A DNA stretch of 64,000 bases from Oscillospiraceae bacterium (GCA_015063535.1 SVTY01000004.1:62001-126000); one strand, 5' to 3'. Positions 47,148 through 56,691 are shown, counted from the first letter of the stretch. The notes: a model not told the origin generated them from the sequence alone. Numbers and translations are program-made.

Positions 47148-49850
47148 ATGAACTTTTGCCCGAACTGCGGTCAACCCATGCAAGGACGGTTTTGTCACAA
47201 CTGCGGCTTTGACAGTGAAAAAGAGAAGAAAAAAATGACCCTTCCCGAGCCAATACTTCGAATTTGGAAAAAGGTTAAGGCAAACTGGAAGGACTATGTT
47301 ACGATTGCCGTTACATGTGTGGCACTCCTTGCTTTTATAATTGCTTTGATCGTTGTTATTTCCAATAAATTCCGTTACAGGGTAGTAAAACAAATTACCT
47401 TCGATATGCAGAAGGAACAAGTGGAGGAGCTTTTGGGTGAGCCAGACGATATCTCCTCAGAGGAGGATACATGGTATTATTACGAAAAGAAATTCAACAA
47501 AAAATTTCAAAAGGCGGAGGCTCTGCTGAATTCCGAAAACGAATCCGATTGGGAAAAGGGATTGGTTTTGTACGATGAACTGATGACCAAATATGAATCC
47601 GAAGATTCTTTTGCCTGTATCATGGTTCGCTTCGGAACCGATGGCGTGATCGAGGTAATGCTGGACAAGGAGCATCATTATGTGGTGGATGAGGATTATT
47701 CCACCGAAGCAAAGGTATTGAAAAAAACCGAGCTGATGCTGGAATCCATTGAGTATAAGATACAGGTTGCCGCCGACGGAACCGAGCAGGGAACCCTTGC
47801 CACGAGTACAAGTAAGCTTGGCTACACGGCACGTTTTAAGGGTGGCAGCTATAGGATGAATTATACCCGTAATCCGAAATTTGAGCCGGATGAGAGTTAT
47901 ACCAATGTCACCGTGACATGGGAGGATGAGTGGAAAGAATATACTGCGACCAAATCGGCGACGGCAATATGTGATTATACGATAGAATCCGGCACGCTGG
48001 TTTCTTGGAAAAATCCACAGGGGGAGATCGTGATTCCCAACAAGGTTATACGGATCGGTGCAGAGGTATTTGAAAACTGTACGGAGATCACTAAAATTGT
48101 GATACCGCCGACGGTAACGGATATTGACTCAACTGCTTTTTCTGGATGTACCGGTATTACCGAAGCTATTATCCCTACGACCGCTATTAAATGTATTCCG
48201 AAGGATAATTTAAAATCGGTTACAATTAACGGTGGGAAAACAATTGATGGGGGTGCATTTGACGATTGTGTAAAATTGACGAGCATTACGATACTCAACA
48301 GCGTGACGAAAATTGGCGGTTATGCCTTTGACGGTTGTACAGGCTTGACGAGTATCACAATACCCGACAGCGTGACGGAAATTGGCAATGGTGCATTTAG
48401 AGATTGTACGAGTTTGACGAGTATCACGATACCCGACGGCGTGACGGAAATTGGCTACAATGCCTTTAGCGGTTGTACGGGCTTGACGAGTATCACGATA
48501 CCCGCTGGCGTGACAAAAATTGGCGAGCGTGCATTTTACGGTTGTACGAGCTTGACGAGTATCACGATACCCGACAGCGTGACGGAAATTAACTGGAGTG
48601 TATTTAGCGGTTGTACGAGCTTGACTAGTATCACGATACCTGACAGCGTGACGGAAATTGGCGAGTATGCATTTAGCGATTGTAAGGGCTTGACGAGTAT
48701 TACGATACCCGACAGCGTGACGTCAATTGGCGGTGGTGCATTTAGCGGTTGTACGAGTATTGTTGAAGCAACTATGCCCACCTCTGCCATTTCATCTGTT
48801 CCGAAAGATAATTTAACCTCGGTTACGATTAACGGTGGGGCATCAATTGGCGGTTTTGCCTTTAGCGGTTGTACGGGCTTGACGAGTATCACGATACCCG
48901 ACAGCGTGACGTCAATTGGCGATAGTGCATTTAGCGGTTGTACGGGCTTGACGAGTATTACGATACCCGACAGCGTGACGGAAATTGGCGGTTTTGCCTT
49001 TGACGGTTGTACAGGCTTGACGAGTATAACAATTCCCGATAGTGTGACGGAAATTGGCAATGGTGCATTTAGAGATTGTACGAGTTTGACGAGTATCACG
49101 ATACCCGACGGCGTGACGGAAATTGGCTACAATGCCTTTAGCGGTTGTACGGGCTTGACGAGTATTACGATACCCGACAGTGTGACGAGTATTGGTTCTT
49201 CTGCGTTCGAGGGTTGTACAAATCTTGTCTTTAATACATACGATAAAGCAAAGTATTTGGGAAATGAAACCAACCCTTATTTTGTACTGGTGAAAGCAAC
49301 CGATACCTCCATTACATCATGTACCATTCCTTCGAATATGAAGGTTATTTATGGTTCTGCATTTGAAGGTTGCACGAAATTGACGAGTATCACGATACCC
49401 GACAGCGTGACGGAAATTGGCAATGAAGCATTTAAATCTTGTAGGGGCTTGACGAGCATAACAATTCCCGACAGCGTGACGGAAATTGGCGGTTCTGCAT
49501 TTGAAGGCTGTACGGGCTTGACGAGTATTACGATACCCGACAGCGTGACGGAAATTGGCGGTTCTGCATTTGAAGGATGTACGGGTTTGACGAGTATTAC
49601 GATACCCGACAGCGTGACGGAAATTCTCAATAATGACTTTAACAGTTGTACGAACTTGATGAGTATTACCATACCCGCTGGCGTGACAAGAATTGGAAGT
49701 TGGGCATTTTACCATTGTACGAGATTGACGAGTATTACCTTCCAAGGAACAAAGGCACAGTGGAATGCTGTTTTTAAGGAACAATATTGGGATTCCCGGA
49801 CAGGCAACTATACCGTTCACTGTACCGACGGCGACATAGCAAAATCATAA
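47148..49850 (+). CDS. zinc-ribbon, single-TM protein with BspA-like LRR_5 repeat ectodomain
   Basis: CPNCGQPMQGRFCHNCG; TM VTIAVTCVALLAFIIALIVVI; SmpA-like DMQKEQVEELLGEPDDI; many CTGLTSITIPDSVTEIGGSAFEG units. Confidence 0.85.
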   Translation: MNFCPNCGQPMQGRFCHNCGFDSEKEKKKMTLPEPILRIWKKVKANWKDYVTIAVTCVALLAFIIALIVVISNKFRYRVVKQITFDMQKEQVEELLGEPDDISSEEDTWYYYEKKFNKKFQKAEALLNSENESDWEKGLVLYDELMTKYESEDSFACIMVRFGTDGVIEVMLDKEHHYVVDEDYSTEAKVLKKTELMLESIEYKIQVAADGTEQGTLATSTSKLGYTARFKGGSYRMNYTRNPKFEPDESYTNVTVTWEDEWKEYTATKSATAICDYTIESGTLVSWKNPQGEIVIPNKVIRIGAEVFENCTEITKIVIPPTVTDIDSTAFSGCTGITEAIIPTTAIKCIPKDNLKSVTINGGKTIDGGAFDDCVKLTSITILNSVTKIGGYAFDGCTGLTSITIPDSVTEIGNGAFRDCTSLTSITIPDGVTEIGYNAFSGCTGLTSITIPAGVTKIGERAFYGCTSLTSITIPDSVTEINWSVFSGCTSLTSITIPDSVTEIGEYAFSDCKGLTSITIPDSVTSIGGGAFSGCTSIVEATMPTSAISSVPKDNLTSVTINGGASIGGFAFSGCTGLTSITIPDSVTSIGDSAFSGCTGLTSITIPDSVTEIGGFAFDGCTGLTSITIPDSVTEIGNGAFRDCTSLTSITIPDGVTEIGYNAFSGCTGLTSITIPDSVTSIGSSAFEGCTNLVFNTYDKAKYLGNETNPYFVLVKATDTSITSCTIPSNMKVIYGSAFEGCTKLTSITIPDSVTEIGNEAFKSCRGLTSITIPDSVTEIGGSAFEGCTGLTSITIPDSVTEIGGSAFEGCTGLTSITIPDSVTEILNNDFNSCTNLMSITIPAGVTRIGSWAFYHCTRLTSITFQGTKAQWNAVFKEQYWDSRTGNYTVHCTDGDIAKS
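48270..49760 (+). repeat. tandem 69-bp coding repeats (23-aa LRR units)
   Basis: Near-identical gacgagtatYacgatacccgacagcgtgacggaaattggc units. Confidence 0.9.
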
Positions 49851-49894
49851 AATATTCCGCCCGACACATGCTTTTTTACGCAAATGAACGAAAA

Positions 49895-50153
49895 AAGCCT
49901 TCCCCAGCGGGGAGCATAGGTCGCAAGCGACCTTGTCGAATTTGCCGAAGGCAAATGTCGAGGGGACCACGAAGTGGGGGATGAGGAGAGCACCAAATGC
50001 AGGGTAGATTAAGGTGTTGGTATGCTTGTTTCTAAACAGAAAGATTCTTTCGAACTAAAATAAACGGTTCGATTCTGTATTTTCTTTTGTACCGCAGGCG
50101 ATCTCCTCATCCGCCTCACATCCGTTCGGCACCTTCCCCGCTGGGGAAGGCTT
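49895..50153. mobile_element. MITE-like non-coding repeat with terminal inverted repeats
   Basis: AAGCCTTCCCCAGCGGGGA (49895-49913) inverted at 50135-50153; nested GGATGAGGAGA/TCTCCTCATCC; internal hairpins GGTCGCAAGCGACC, TTTGCCGAAGGCAAA. Confidence 0.7.
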
Positions 50154-50220
50154 AGCATGTAAGTGCGAACATAATCCTTTTTCGATAGACTGTACCGCCC
50201 GACAAAATCGGGCGGATCTT

Positions 50221-50802
50221 TTATGTCAAGGTCATTCCCGTCGGGATCCTCTCGCCCCGCAAAAACGCTTGATAAGCGGCGTCGCCGAACCAGTCAAGGC
50301 GGGCGCCTTCGATGTGTAAAATCCGAAGGGAAGCGTAATTGTAGGTAGAGAGAGGGCGATCCAGTGCATCATCCGACTGGGCGCACACCAAAATATCGTT
50401 GTCGGTAAAGCCGCTGATGAGAAGCGTGTGATAGAAAACACCCTCCGCATTGGCAAGCTGAACCACATCCCCCCGTTCGATCTGCCGAGAGGTGCGGGCA
50501 TCGGTGGCGTAGGGCCCCACCTCTCCGTTGACCGCAACAAAATCGGGATTCCCCGTCAGAAAGCGAAACAGCTCATTGACCCCCGACCAAGCAGGCGCGC
50601 GGTCATCGGCAGAGCGGTAGTACCAGCCGAAGGTCGGCGTGTAATTCATCACGCCGCAGCCGGCAAAGAGACATTGAGAGACAAAATTGGTGCAGTTGCC
50701 CCCCTGTCCCGTAAAATCAATAAACAAGGGATTGCGGGAAAGCGCCCATGCTCTGGCGTATTCCACGGCTCGGTCACGGTTGTAGGGAATTTCGATCAAC
50801 AA
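50221..50802 (-). CDS. Amidase_6-like cysteine amidase, TTG start
   Basis: IPYNRDRAVEYARAWALSRNPLF...GGNCTNFVSQCLFAGCGVMNYTP...GWYY; SD AAGGAGG 8 nt upstream of TTG. Confidence 0.75.
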   Translation of the reverse strand: MLIEIPYNRDRAVEYARAWALSRNPLFIDFTGQGGNCTNFVSQCLFAGCGVMNYTPTFGWYYRSADDRAPAWSGVNELFRFLTGNPDFVAVNGEVGPYATDARTSRQIERGDVVQLANAEGVFYHTLLISGFTDNDILVCAQSDDALDRPLSTYNYASLRILHIEGARLDWFGDAAYQAFLRGERIPTGMTLT

Positions 50803-50937
50803 AACGGGTTCCTCCTTGCAAGATTCGTATTCCAGTATATGCGAAAAATGCGTGCGGTGCTTGCGCTTTGCTCCGACTTGTGGTATAATAGACATAGAAC
50901 CGAAACAGTCGATCAAGAAAGAACGGAGGACGGAGCA

Positions 50938-52071
50938 ATGAAATTGCTGCATACGGGAGACCTGCACTTGGACAGTGCCTTTTGCGGAACCGATTCCCTG
51001 CGGGCGGAGGACCGCCGAGAGGCACAGCGACAGGTGCTGATCCGAATTTTTGAATGTGCCGAACGGGAGGCATGCGACCTGATCCTGATTGCGGGAGATC
51101 TGTTTGACAGCGTGTGCGTAACACCCGAGACCGAGGAGCTGTGCCTGCGGCTCTTTCGTCGGTCTGCCTGTCCTGTCGTGATCGCCCCGGGCAACCATGA
51201 CCCCTATACAAAAGGCTCCTTTTACCGTCGGGAGGATCTGCCCGAGCAGGTGTACGTGTTCAATTCGCCCGAGGTGCAGTGCTTTGAATTTCCCGACCTT
51301 GGCGTACGGGTATTCGGCTATGCCTTCCTTTCCGCCGTTCTGCAAAAAAGTCCGTTGGCGGGAGTAGCGCCGCCCGAGGCGAACGGTATGCGGAATCTGC
51401 TGTGCGCCCATGCCGATCTGTCCGATCCGCTGTCCCGCTCCTGTCCCCTGACCGTGGGAGATATCGTTCGCTTCGGCATTGACTATGCCGCCTTGGGACA
51501 TATCCACAACCGGCGGCAGGAGGATTCCTTCGGCAATACCTGTATTCGCTATTGCGGCTTTGCCGAGGGGCGCAGCTTTGACGAGCTTGGCGACGGCGGC
51601 GTGCTGATCGTGACACTGGAGGAAGGACGGATGCCGTCAGTGGAGCGGCGGATCGTCTCCGAGCGTCGGTATGTGATCGCCGAGCTGGCGCTTGACGGAT
51701 GCGCCGAGGCGCAGGAGGTCAGACAGAAGCTTAGCGAGGCGATCTCCTCCATAGATGAGCCAAAGGGAACCAATCTGCGGCTGGAGCTTGTGGGTGCGGT
51801 GGACGCCGATTGCATCGGCGACCCCGAGACACTTTCCGCCGAGCTTCGGGGAGAGCTTGCCTCCTTGGAGCTTCGGAATATGACCGTTCCTACCGCCGAT
51901 GGCGCTTATCTTGCCAAGGATCCCACTCTAAGAGGGGCGTTTTATCGGGAACTGCTTCCCGGACTTGTGGATGCCGATCCTAAGGTGCGTGCCAAAGCGG
52001 CACTTGCTCTGCAGATCGGACTTGCCGCCATGGAAAACCGACGGATCCCCGGACAGCGGGATGAGGAATGA
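50938..52071 (+). CDS. SbcD/YhaO-like metallophosphoesterase exonuclease
   Basis: MKLLHTGDLHLDSAF...LILIAGDLFDS...VIAPGNHDP...YAALGHIHNRR. Confidence 0.9.
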   Translation: MKLLHTGDLHLDSAFCGTDSLRAEDRREAQRQVLIRIFECAEREACDLILIAGDLFDSVCVTPETEELCLRLFRRSACPVVIAPGNHDPYTKGSFYRREDLPEQVYVFNSPEVQCFEFPDLGVRVFGYAFLSAVLQKSPLAGVAPPEANGMRNLLCAHADLSDPLSRSCPLTVGDIVRFGIDYAALGHIHNRRQEDSFGNTCIRYCGFAEGRSFDELGDGGVLIVTLEEGRMPSVERRIVSERRYVIAELALDGCAEAQEVRQKLSEAISSIDEPKGTNLRLELVGAVDADCIGDPETLSAELRGELASLELRNMTVPTADGAYLAKDPTLRGAFYRELLPGLVDADPKVRAKAALALQIGLAAMENRRIPGQRDEE

Positions 52072-52081
52072 GGGGGACACG

Positions 52082-54340
52082 ATGAAGATATTGGAATTAC
52101 ACATCACCGAATTTGGGTGTCTGACCGACCGCCATCTGATCCCGGACGAGGGAATGAATCTGCTGGTGGGAGACAACGAAACGGGAAAAAGCACAGTCAT
52201 GCTGTTTATCAAATTCATGCTGTACGGTCTGCCCAAGCGGGGAACTCCCGAGCGGGAGCGGTCGGTCAGCCGTCTGGGACATCGGGCGGCGGGAAGCATG
52301 ACCGTCTCGCACGGCACAGAGACCTATCGGATCGAGCGAAGCTATTCCGACGGTGGACGGGGAAGCGACAAGCATACCGTGATCCGTATGAGAGACGGAG
52401 AGACCGTATTTGCGGGCGAGGAGCCTGGGCAGGCACTGCTGGGCGTACCGAGGGAGGTCTTTGAGAGCAGCTGCGGCATCGGACAGCTTCAGTGCGCCGG
52501 TATCGGTGGAAAGAAGGAAGCGGCGGCGATCCGCAATCTGCTGACCTCCGCCGATGAATCGGTGGATATCGAGCGGATCGAAAAACGCTTGGAGGCGATT
52601 CGGGTGCTGTATCGCCATAAACGGGGCGAGGGCGGCAGACTGAACGATCTGGACAGCCTGATCGCCGAGGAGCAGCAACGGCTGGAAAAGGCGATAGAGG
52701 GGCGACTGCGTATCGAAACACTGGAAGCCGATCTGCGTGCCAATGCCGCCAAGATCGAAGAAAAGGAACAACAATTGAAGCGAGCGGAGCTGTTGCTGAC
52801 CGAGATCCATAAGATCGAGGTTCTGCGTCGCTTTGATGCTTTGCGGCAAAACAGCGAGGAATGCGCGCATCTTCGAGCACAGACGGAGCGCCTGCGAAAG
52901 GAAACACTTCAAACGGAATATATGCCCGTGAGTGCCGATATAGCCCGTCTTACCATGCTTTCCGATAGCCTGAAGCGGGCAGAGACCGAGCAAGCAGAGG
53001 CGGAGGAAGCCTGCCGAACCTTGCAGACCTCTGCCGCATACAACGAGGAAGCGGCGGCTGTCGGCGAGCAGCTGGAGCGGTCGGGCGGTGTATTTGGGGT
53101 GCTTGACCCTCTGCGCCGTGCGCTTCGCCTTGCCAAGGTCGGTGCGGTGTCGGGACTGTGCGGCGTGGGCTTGCTGTTGGTGGCAGTCGGACTCATTTTT
53201 TTCTCGTACTATGTATTCATCGGCTTTGGCTTGGCGATCGTCGGAATTTTTTTGGCGAGCTTGGGATTGACACTGTCGCTTCGGGGACGGAAAACCGCCA
53301 AGCGCATTGCGGCAATGTTCAACCAAAGTGTGTTTGACCTTCCCGCATATTTGAATGCTTGTGCCGAGGCATGGCAAGCCAAACGAGAGGCTCAGACGAT
53401 GCTGACGGCGGCGCAGACCAAGGCGGACAGTGCCGCACAGCATGCGGCGCATCAGCAAGCGGCACTTCGTGCGGCACTGGATAAGACAGCACCCCGCACC
53501 GAAGCAACGGTAGAGGCAGGCTATGAGGAGGCCCGTCGTCTGGAAGCCTTTTTGTCGGAGTATGAGGCAGGGAAAAGCAAAGAAAAGACTCTGTCGGAGC
53601 TGGTGGAAAGCGATCGCCGCATCCTGTCGGTACACGACGAGGCGGCGTTGCGGGACAGTCTGACCATCAGCCCCGAGAAGATTTCCAGGGAAATGACCGA
53701 GCGGGCAGCACAGGAGAAGCAGTTCTACGGTGCTCAGCTTCAGACCTTGCGGATGCAGGAAAGCCGTTGGCGTACCGAATTGATCAATTGCCGTGTATCG
53801 ACACAGGAGCCGTTGGTACTGTCCGATCGGATCGCATCGCTGAAAAAGCAGAGAGAAGAGGGAGAGGCGTACTATGATGCGCTGATGACGGCAATGGAAG
53901 CCGTCCGCCGAGCGGGCGAGACGATGCGGGGCAATATTACGCCCGCCATCAGCCATCGGGCAAGCGAGCTGATGCGAACGATCAGCCAAGGAAAATATGC
54001 CGATCTGCGGATGAACGGAGAACTGGAACTCTCGCTGTTTGAGGAAGGCGGTCTGTCCTCCGATGCATCCACGCTCAGCGGCGGAACGAGAGATGCCGCC
54101 TATATTGCCTTACGGATCGCTCTGATGCAACAGCTGTTCGGAGAGGAAATGCCGCCTTTGTTGATGGACGAGACCCTTTGTCAGACCGATGACAGCCGTT
54201 CGGAGCGGATTCTATCCTTGCTGAACGAGTTGAGCCGACAGGGCTTGCAGGTGTTGCTTTTTACCTGTCACCGTCGGGAAGAGCAGATATGCAAAAAAAT
54301 GGGCATTTCTGTAAAATTACACAGATTTGACCGTTTTTGA
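52082..54340 (+). CDS. SbcC/YhaN-like ATPase
   Basis: MKILELHITEFGCLTDRHLIPDEGMNLLVGDNETGKST; C-terminal STLSGGTRDAAYIALRIALMQ...PPLLMDETL. Confidence 0.88.
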   Translation: MKILELHITEFGCLTDRHLIPDEGMNLLVGDNETGKSTVMLFIKFMLYGLPKRGTPERERSVSRLGHRAAGSMTVSHGTETYRIERSYSDGGRGSDKHTVIRMRDGETVFAGEEPGQALLGVPREVFESSCGIGQLQCAGIGGKKEAAAIRNLLTSADESVDIERIEKRLEAIRVLYRHKRGEGGRLNDLDSLIAEEQQRLEKAIEGRLRIETLEADLRANAAKIEEKEQQLKRAELLLTEIHKIEVLRRFDALRQNSEECAHLRAQTERLRKETLQTEYMPVSADIARLTMLSDSLKRAETEQAEAEEACRTLQTSAAYNEEAAAVGEQLERSGGVFGVLDPLRRALRLAKVGAVSGLCGVGLLLVAVGLIFFSYYVFIGFGLAIVGIFLASLGLTLSLRGRKTAKRIAAMFNQSVFDLPAYLNACAEAWQAKREAQTMLTAAQTKADSAAQHAAHQQAALRAALDKTAPRTEATVEAGYEEARRLEAFLSEYEAGKSKEKTLSELVESDRRILSVHDEAALRDSLTISPEKISREMTERAAQEKQFYGAQLQTLRMQESRWRTELINCRVSTQEPLVLSDRIASLKKQREEGEAYYDALMTAMEAVRRAGETMRGNITPAISHRASELMRTISQGKYADLRMNGELELSLFEEGGLSSDASTLSGGTRDAAYIALRIALMQQLFGEEMPPLLMDETLCQTDDSRSERILSLLNELSRQGLQVLLFTCHRREEQICKKMGISVKLHRFDRF

Positions 54341-54353
54341 AATGATTTTCTAA

Positions 54354-54390
54354 AAAATAGCCAAAAATTTTTTAAATCTTTGGCTATTTT
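54354..54390 (+). terminator. terminator after yhaN-like gene
   Basis: AAAATAGCCAAA...TTTGGCTATTTT. Confidence 0.75.
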
Positions 54391-54585
54391 GCTACTGGAA
54401 ATTTTTTTGAAAATATGATATAATATTATCCGGGAAACTATGGCTTCTCGGATAATGTTTTTTGTGGATATTATATAAGAGAAAAACTTCCCGAAAATGA
54501 ACATGACAACGTGTGGTTTACGCCGCAGAAATGTCTCTGACGGCAATTGCACGATATTTTTATGAGAAAACGGAGTACAAATCAA

Positions 54586-54876
54586 ATGACAGAAGAGGCA
54601 GTAGCAACAATCGAAACCAATGAAGAGTCGGCAAACGCCACAACGGCGGCACGTCCGGCGGATCGGTGCATTTTCCAGGGAGCAGACGGAAAGTGCGAAA
54701 AATTAAACAATACGGAGTGCAGAGAAGGGGGTTGCTCCTTCTTGGTGTTGCCGGGAGAGGAAGCAAGAAAGCAGGAGATCTGGGCAAAGCGCCTTTGCGG
54801 CTTGGATGAAGCAAAGCAGAAGGAGATCTCTAAGAAGTATTACGGCGGCGGAAGACCTTGGCGTTTGAATAAATAA
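54586..54876 (+). CDS. small Cys-containing protein of unknown function
   Basis: DRCIFQGADGKCEKLNNTECREGGCSFLVLPGEEARKQEIWAKRLC; upstream of CarD gene. Confidence 0.55.
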   Translation: MTEEAVATIETNEESANATTAARPADRCIFQGADGKCEKLNNTECREGGCSFLVLPGEEARKQEIWAKRLCGLDEAKQKEISKKYYGGGRPWRLNK

Positions 54877-54889
54877 GGACGGTGTAAGA

Positions 54890-55408
54890 ATGTTTGAAAT
54901 CGGAAGCTATGTGATCTACCGTGCAGAAGGTGTCTGTAAGATTTCCGATATCAGAAACGAGAGCTTCGGTGCAGTTGGCGGAGAGAGTCGGTACTATATT
55001 CTCTCGCCCTTGAACGACGAAAAATCCACGGTATTTGTACCGACGGACAACAACGCGCTTCTCGGCATGATGCGTCCGCTGATGTCTGCAGAGGAAATCT
55101 GCCGATTGGTCATGGAGTTGAAGAATGAGCGAATGGAGTGGATCCCCGAGAGCCGTGCCAGAAACACCAAATTCAAAGAGGTGCTTTCGTTAGGCGACAG
55201 ACGGGAGTTGATCGTTTTGGTCAACACAGTCCATGAACATATGGAGGAAGCGGTTAAGTGTGGGAAAAAGCCCACGGGAACTGATGAAAATGCCATTCGT
55301 CGGGCGATCAGACTGCTGTATGAGGAGTTTGCCGCCACCACAGATCTGAAAACAGAGGAGGACATCATTCCTTTGCTTCGGGGCGAGCTTTGCTTGCATA
55401 ATAAATAA
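54890..55408 (+). CDS. CarD family transcriptional regulator
   Basis: MFEIGSYVIYRAEGVCKISDIRNE...YYILSPLNDEKSTVFVPTDN. Confidence 0.88.
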   Translation: MFEIGSYVIYRAEGVCKISDIRNESFGAVGGESRYYILSPLNDEKSTVFVPTDNNALLGMMRPLMSAEEICRLVMELKNERMEWIPESRARNTKFKEVLSLGDRRELIVLVNTVHEHMEEAVKCGKKPTGTDENAIRRAIRLLYEEFAATTDLKTEEDIIPLLRGELCLHNK

Positions 55409-55417
55409 CAGAAAACA

Positions 55418-55446
55418 AAAACAGGATCATTGCGATCCTGTTTTTT
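55418..55446. terminator. terminator after CarD gene
   Basis: AAAACAGGATCATTGCGATCCTGTTTTTT. Confidence 0.8.
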
Positions 55447-55471
55447 GTTTTAATAAAGCCCGAAGTACAAA

Positions 55472-56629
55472 TCAATATCTGCCGTACTTTTGAATAGCAG
55501 CCATCACACAGCGCATGCTGGTAAGAAGCGAGCCGTTATTGATAGAGCCTGCCGTAGCAAGATTCAGTCCGCGGGCATCATTTTCCTTAGCTGCCTCGCA
55601 GTCCCGCTTGACCTCGGCAATGATGTCCGACTCCACATTTTTCATAAAGGTAAAGGGAGCAAGCTGACCCTCGATCTGCGTATGGGGCATATGCTTTCGG
55701 ATCTCCTGAACTGTTAGGGTCGGACCGAAATTACATGCTGTCAGATTGAAATCCGCAAGCAGAGGAAGCAAGTGGCCCATGGCAGAATCGGAATGCTGAT
55801 AGCGGAAATCCTCGGGATTCGGACAAGCAAAATCAAATACCCGTTTCAGTACAGGATACCCCGATGCACGGTACATATCGGGTGTGAGAAGATAGCAATC
55901 GTCATCAAAGAAACGAAAACGGTGTTGGAAGGTTTCGTATGTATTTCCCGATTCGGTGATAAACAGCTTGATGTAAGCCAGAATGACATCACCAATCACG
56001 TCGAAAAATTCGGAGAACAGCTCTTCATCGTCATAGTACAGATACGTAAGCTCCTCAATTCCGAAAACAGATGTTGCCAATGTCACGGGACCTCTGACTG
56101 CTTTGAACTGAGAAGGCCGTTGTCCGTATAGCTCATACGCTGCCTTACAACGCTCATCCCAATCCTTGGGCAATACGAATTTTCTGAATGCCTCGGGGTC
56201 GTTCGCCATTACACGGACAGAGGCAAGGAGCTTTTTTAACTCTTCTGGCTCCTTAACGGTTCCGTGGAGCCATGTTGTTTGTCCGTTAAATACATATTCA
56301 CCGCCAAACACCTCACCGATCATGCGATACTGGGGAATGGTTACCTTGGGTTGTTTTTCGGGGGGCAATGGCTTGTTTTCTTGAAGCAGAGGTCTTCCCA
56401 CGATTTTTTGTGCTTTTTCATTGTAACGACAGTTCAGCTCGTAGCGACGCTCAGGCGGCGTATATCCCCACGGTTCGCCTTCCTCCCCAAGCTCCGCAAA
56501 AACACACTCGTCACTCATACGAATACCGAGAGCCACCTGCGGTGCTTCCTTGGAAAAACAATTTTCCTTGTGAGCAAGCTCATCATCCTTCCAAAATTGA
56601 TCTGAATCTAAGTCTAACAGTTCCTGCAT
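55472..56629 (-). CDS. uroporphyrinogen decarboxylase (URO-D) family protein
   Basis: Start MQELLDLDSDQFW with SD AAAGGAGG; QFKAVRGPVTLATSVFG...QHSDSAMGHLLPLLADFNLTACNFGPTL. Confidence 0.7.
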   Translation of the reverse strand: MQELLDLDSDQFWKDDELAHKENCFSKEAPQVALGIRMSDECVFAELGEEGEPWGYTPPERRYELNCRYNEKAQKIVGRPLLQENKPLPPEKQPKVTIPQYRMIGEVFGGEYVFNGQTTWLHGTVKEPEELKKLLASVRVMANDPEAFRKFVLPKDWDERCKAAYELYGQRPSQFKAVRGPVTLATSVFGIEELTYLYYDDEELFSEFFDVIGDVILAYIKLFITESGNTYETFQHRFRFFDDDCYLLTPDMYRASGYPVLKRVFDFACPNPEDFRYQHSDSAMGHLLPLLADFNLTACNFGPTLTVQEIRKHMPHTQIEGQLAPFTFMKNVESDIIAEVKRDCEAAKENDARGLNLATAGSINNGSLLTSMRCVMAAIQKYGRY

Positions 56630-56691
56630 AAATTGATCCTCCTTTTTGATAATTGGAATACTTGAAATTCTTTTTAAACCGGCAAAAATTC

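Noticed and set aside
48536-49672. Repetitive minus-strand ORFs (GIVILVKPVQPLNA...) under the LRR array
   Set aside because: Arise because the 69-bp unit is a multiple of three and open on the opposite strand; no initiation signals
48270-49760. CRISPR-like periodic repeats
   Set aside because: The period is 69 bp, fully coding, no unique spacers between short repeats; it is an LRR array
49787-49984. 65-aa ORF at the LRR gene 3' end/MITE
   Set aside because: Reads through the MITE hairpins; no support
52097-53989. 630-aa minus-strand ORF opposite the YhaN-like gene
   Set aside because: Antisense artefact of coding bias
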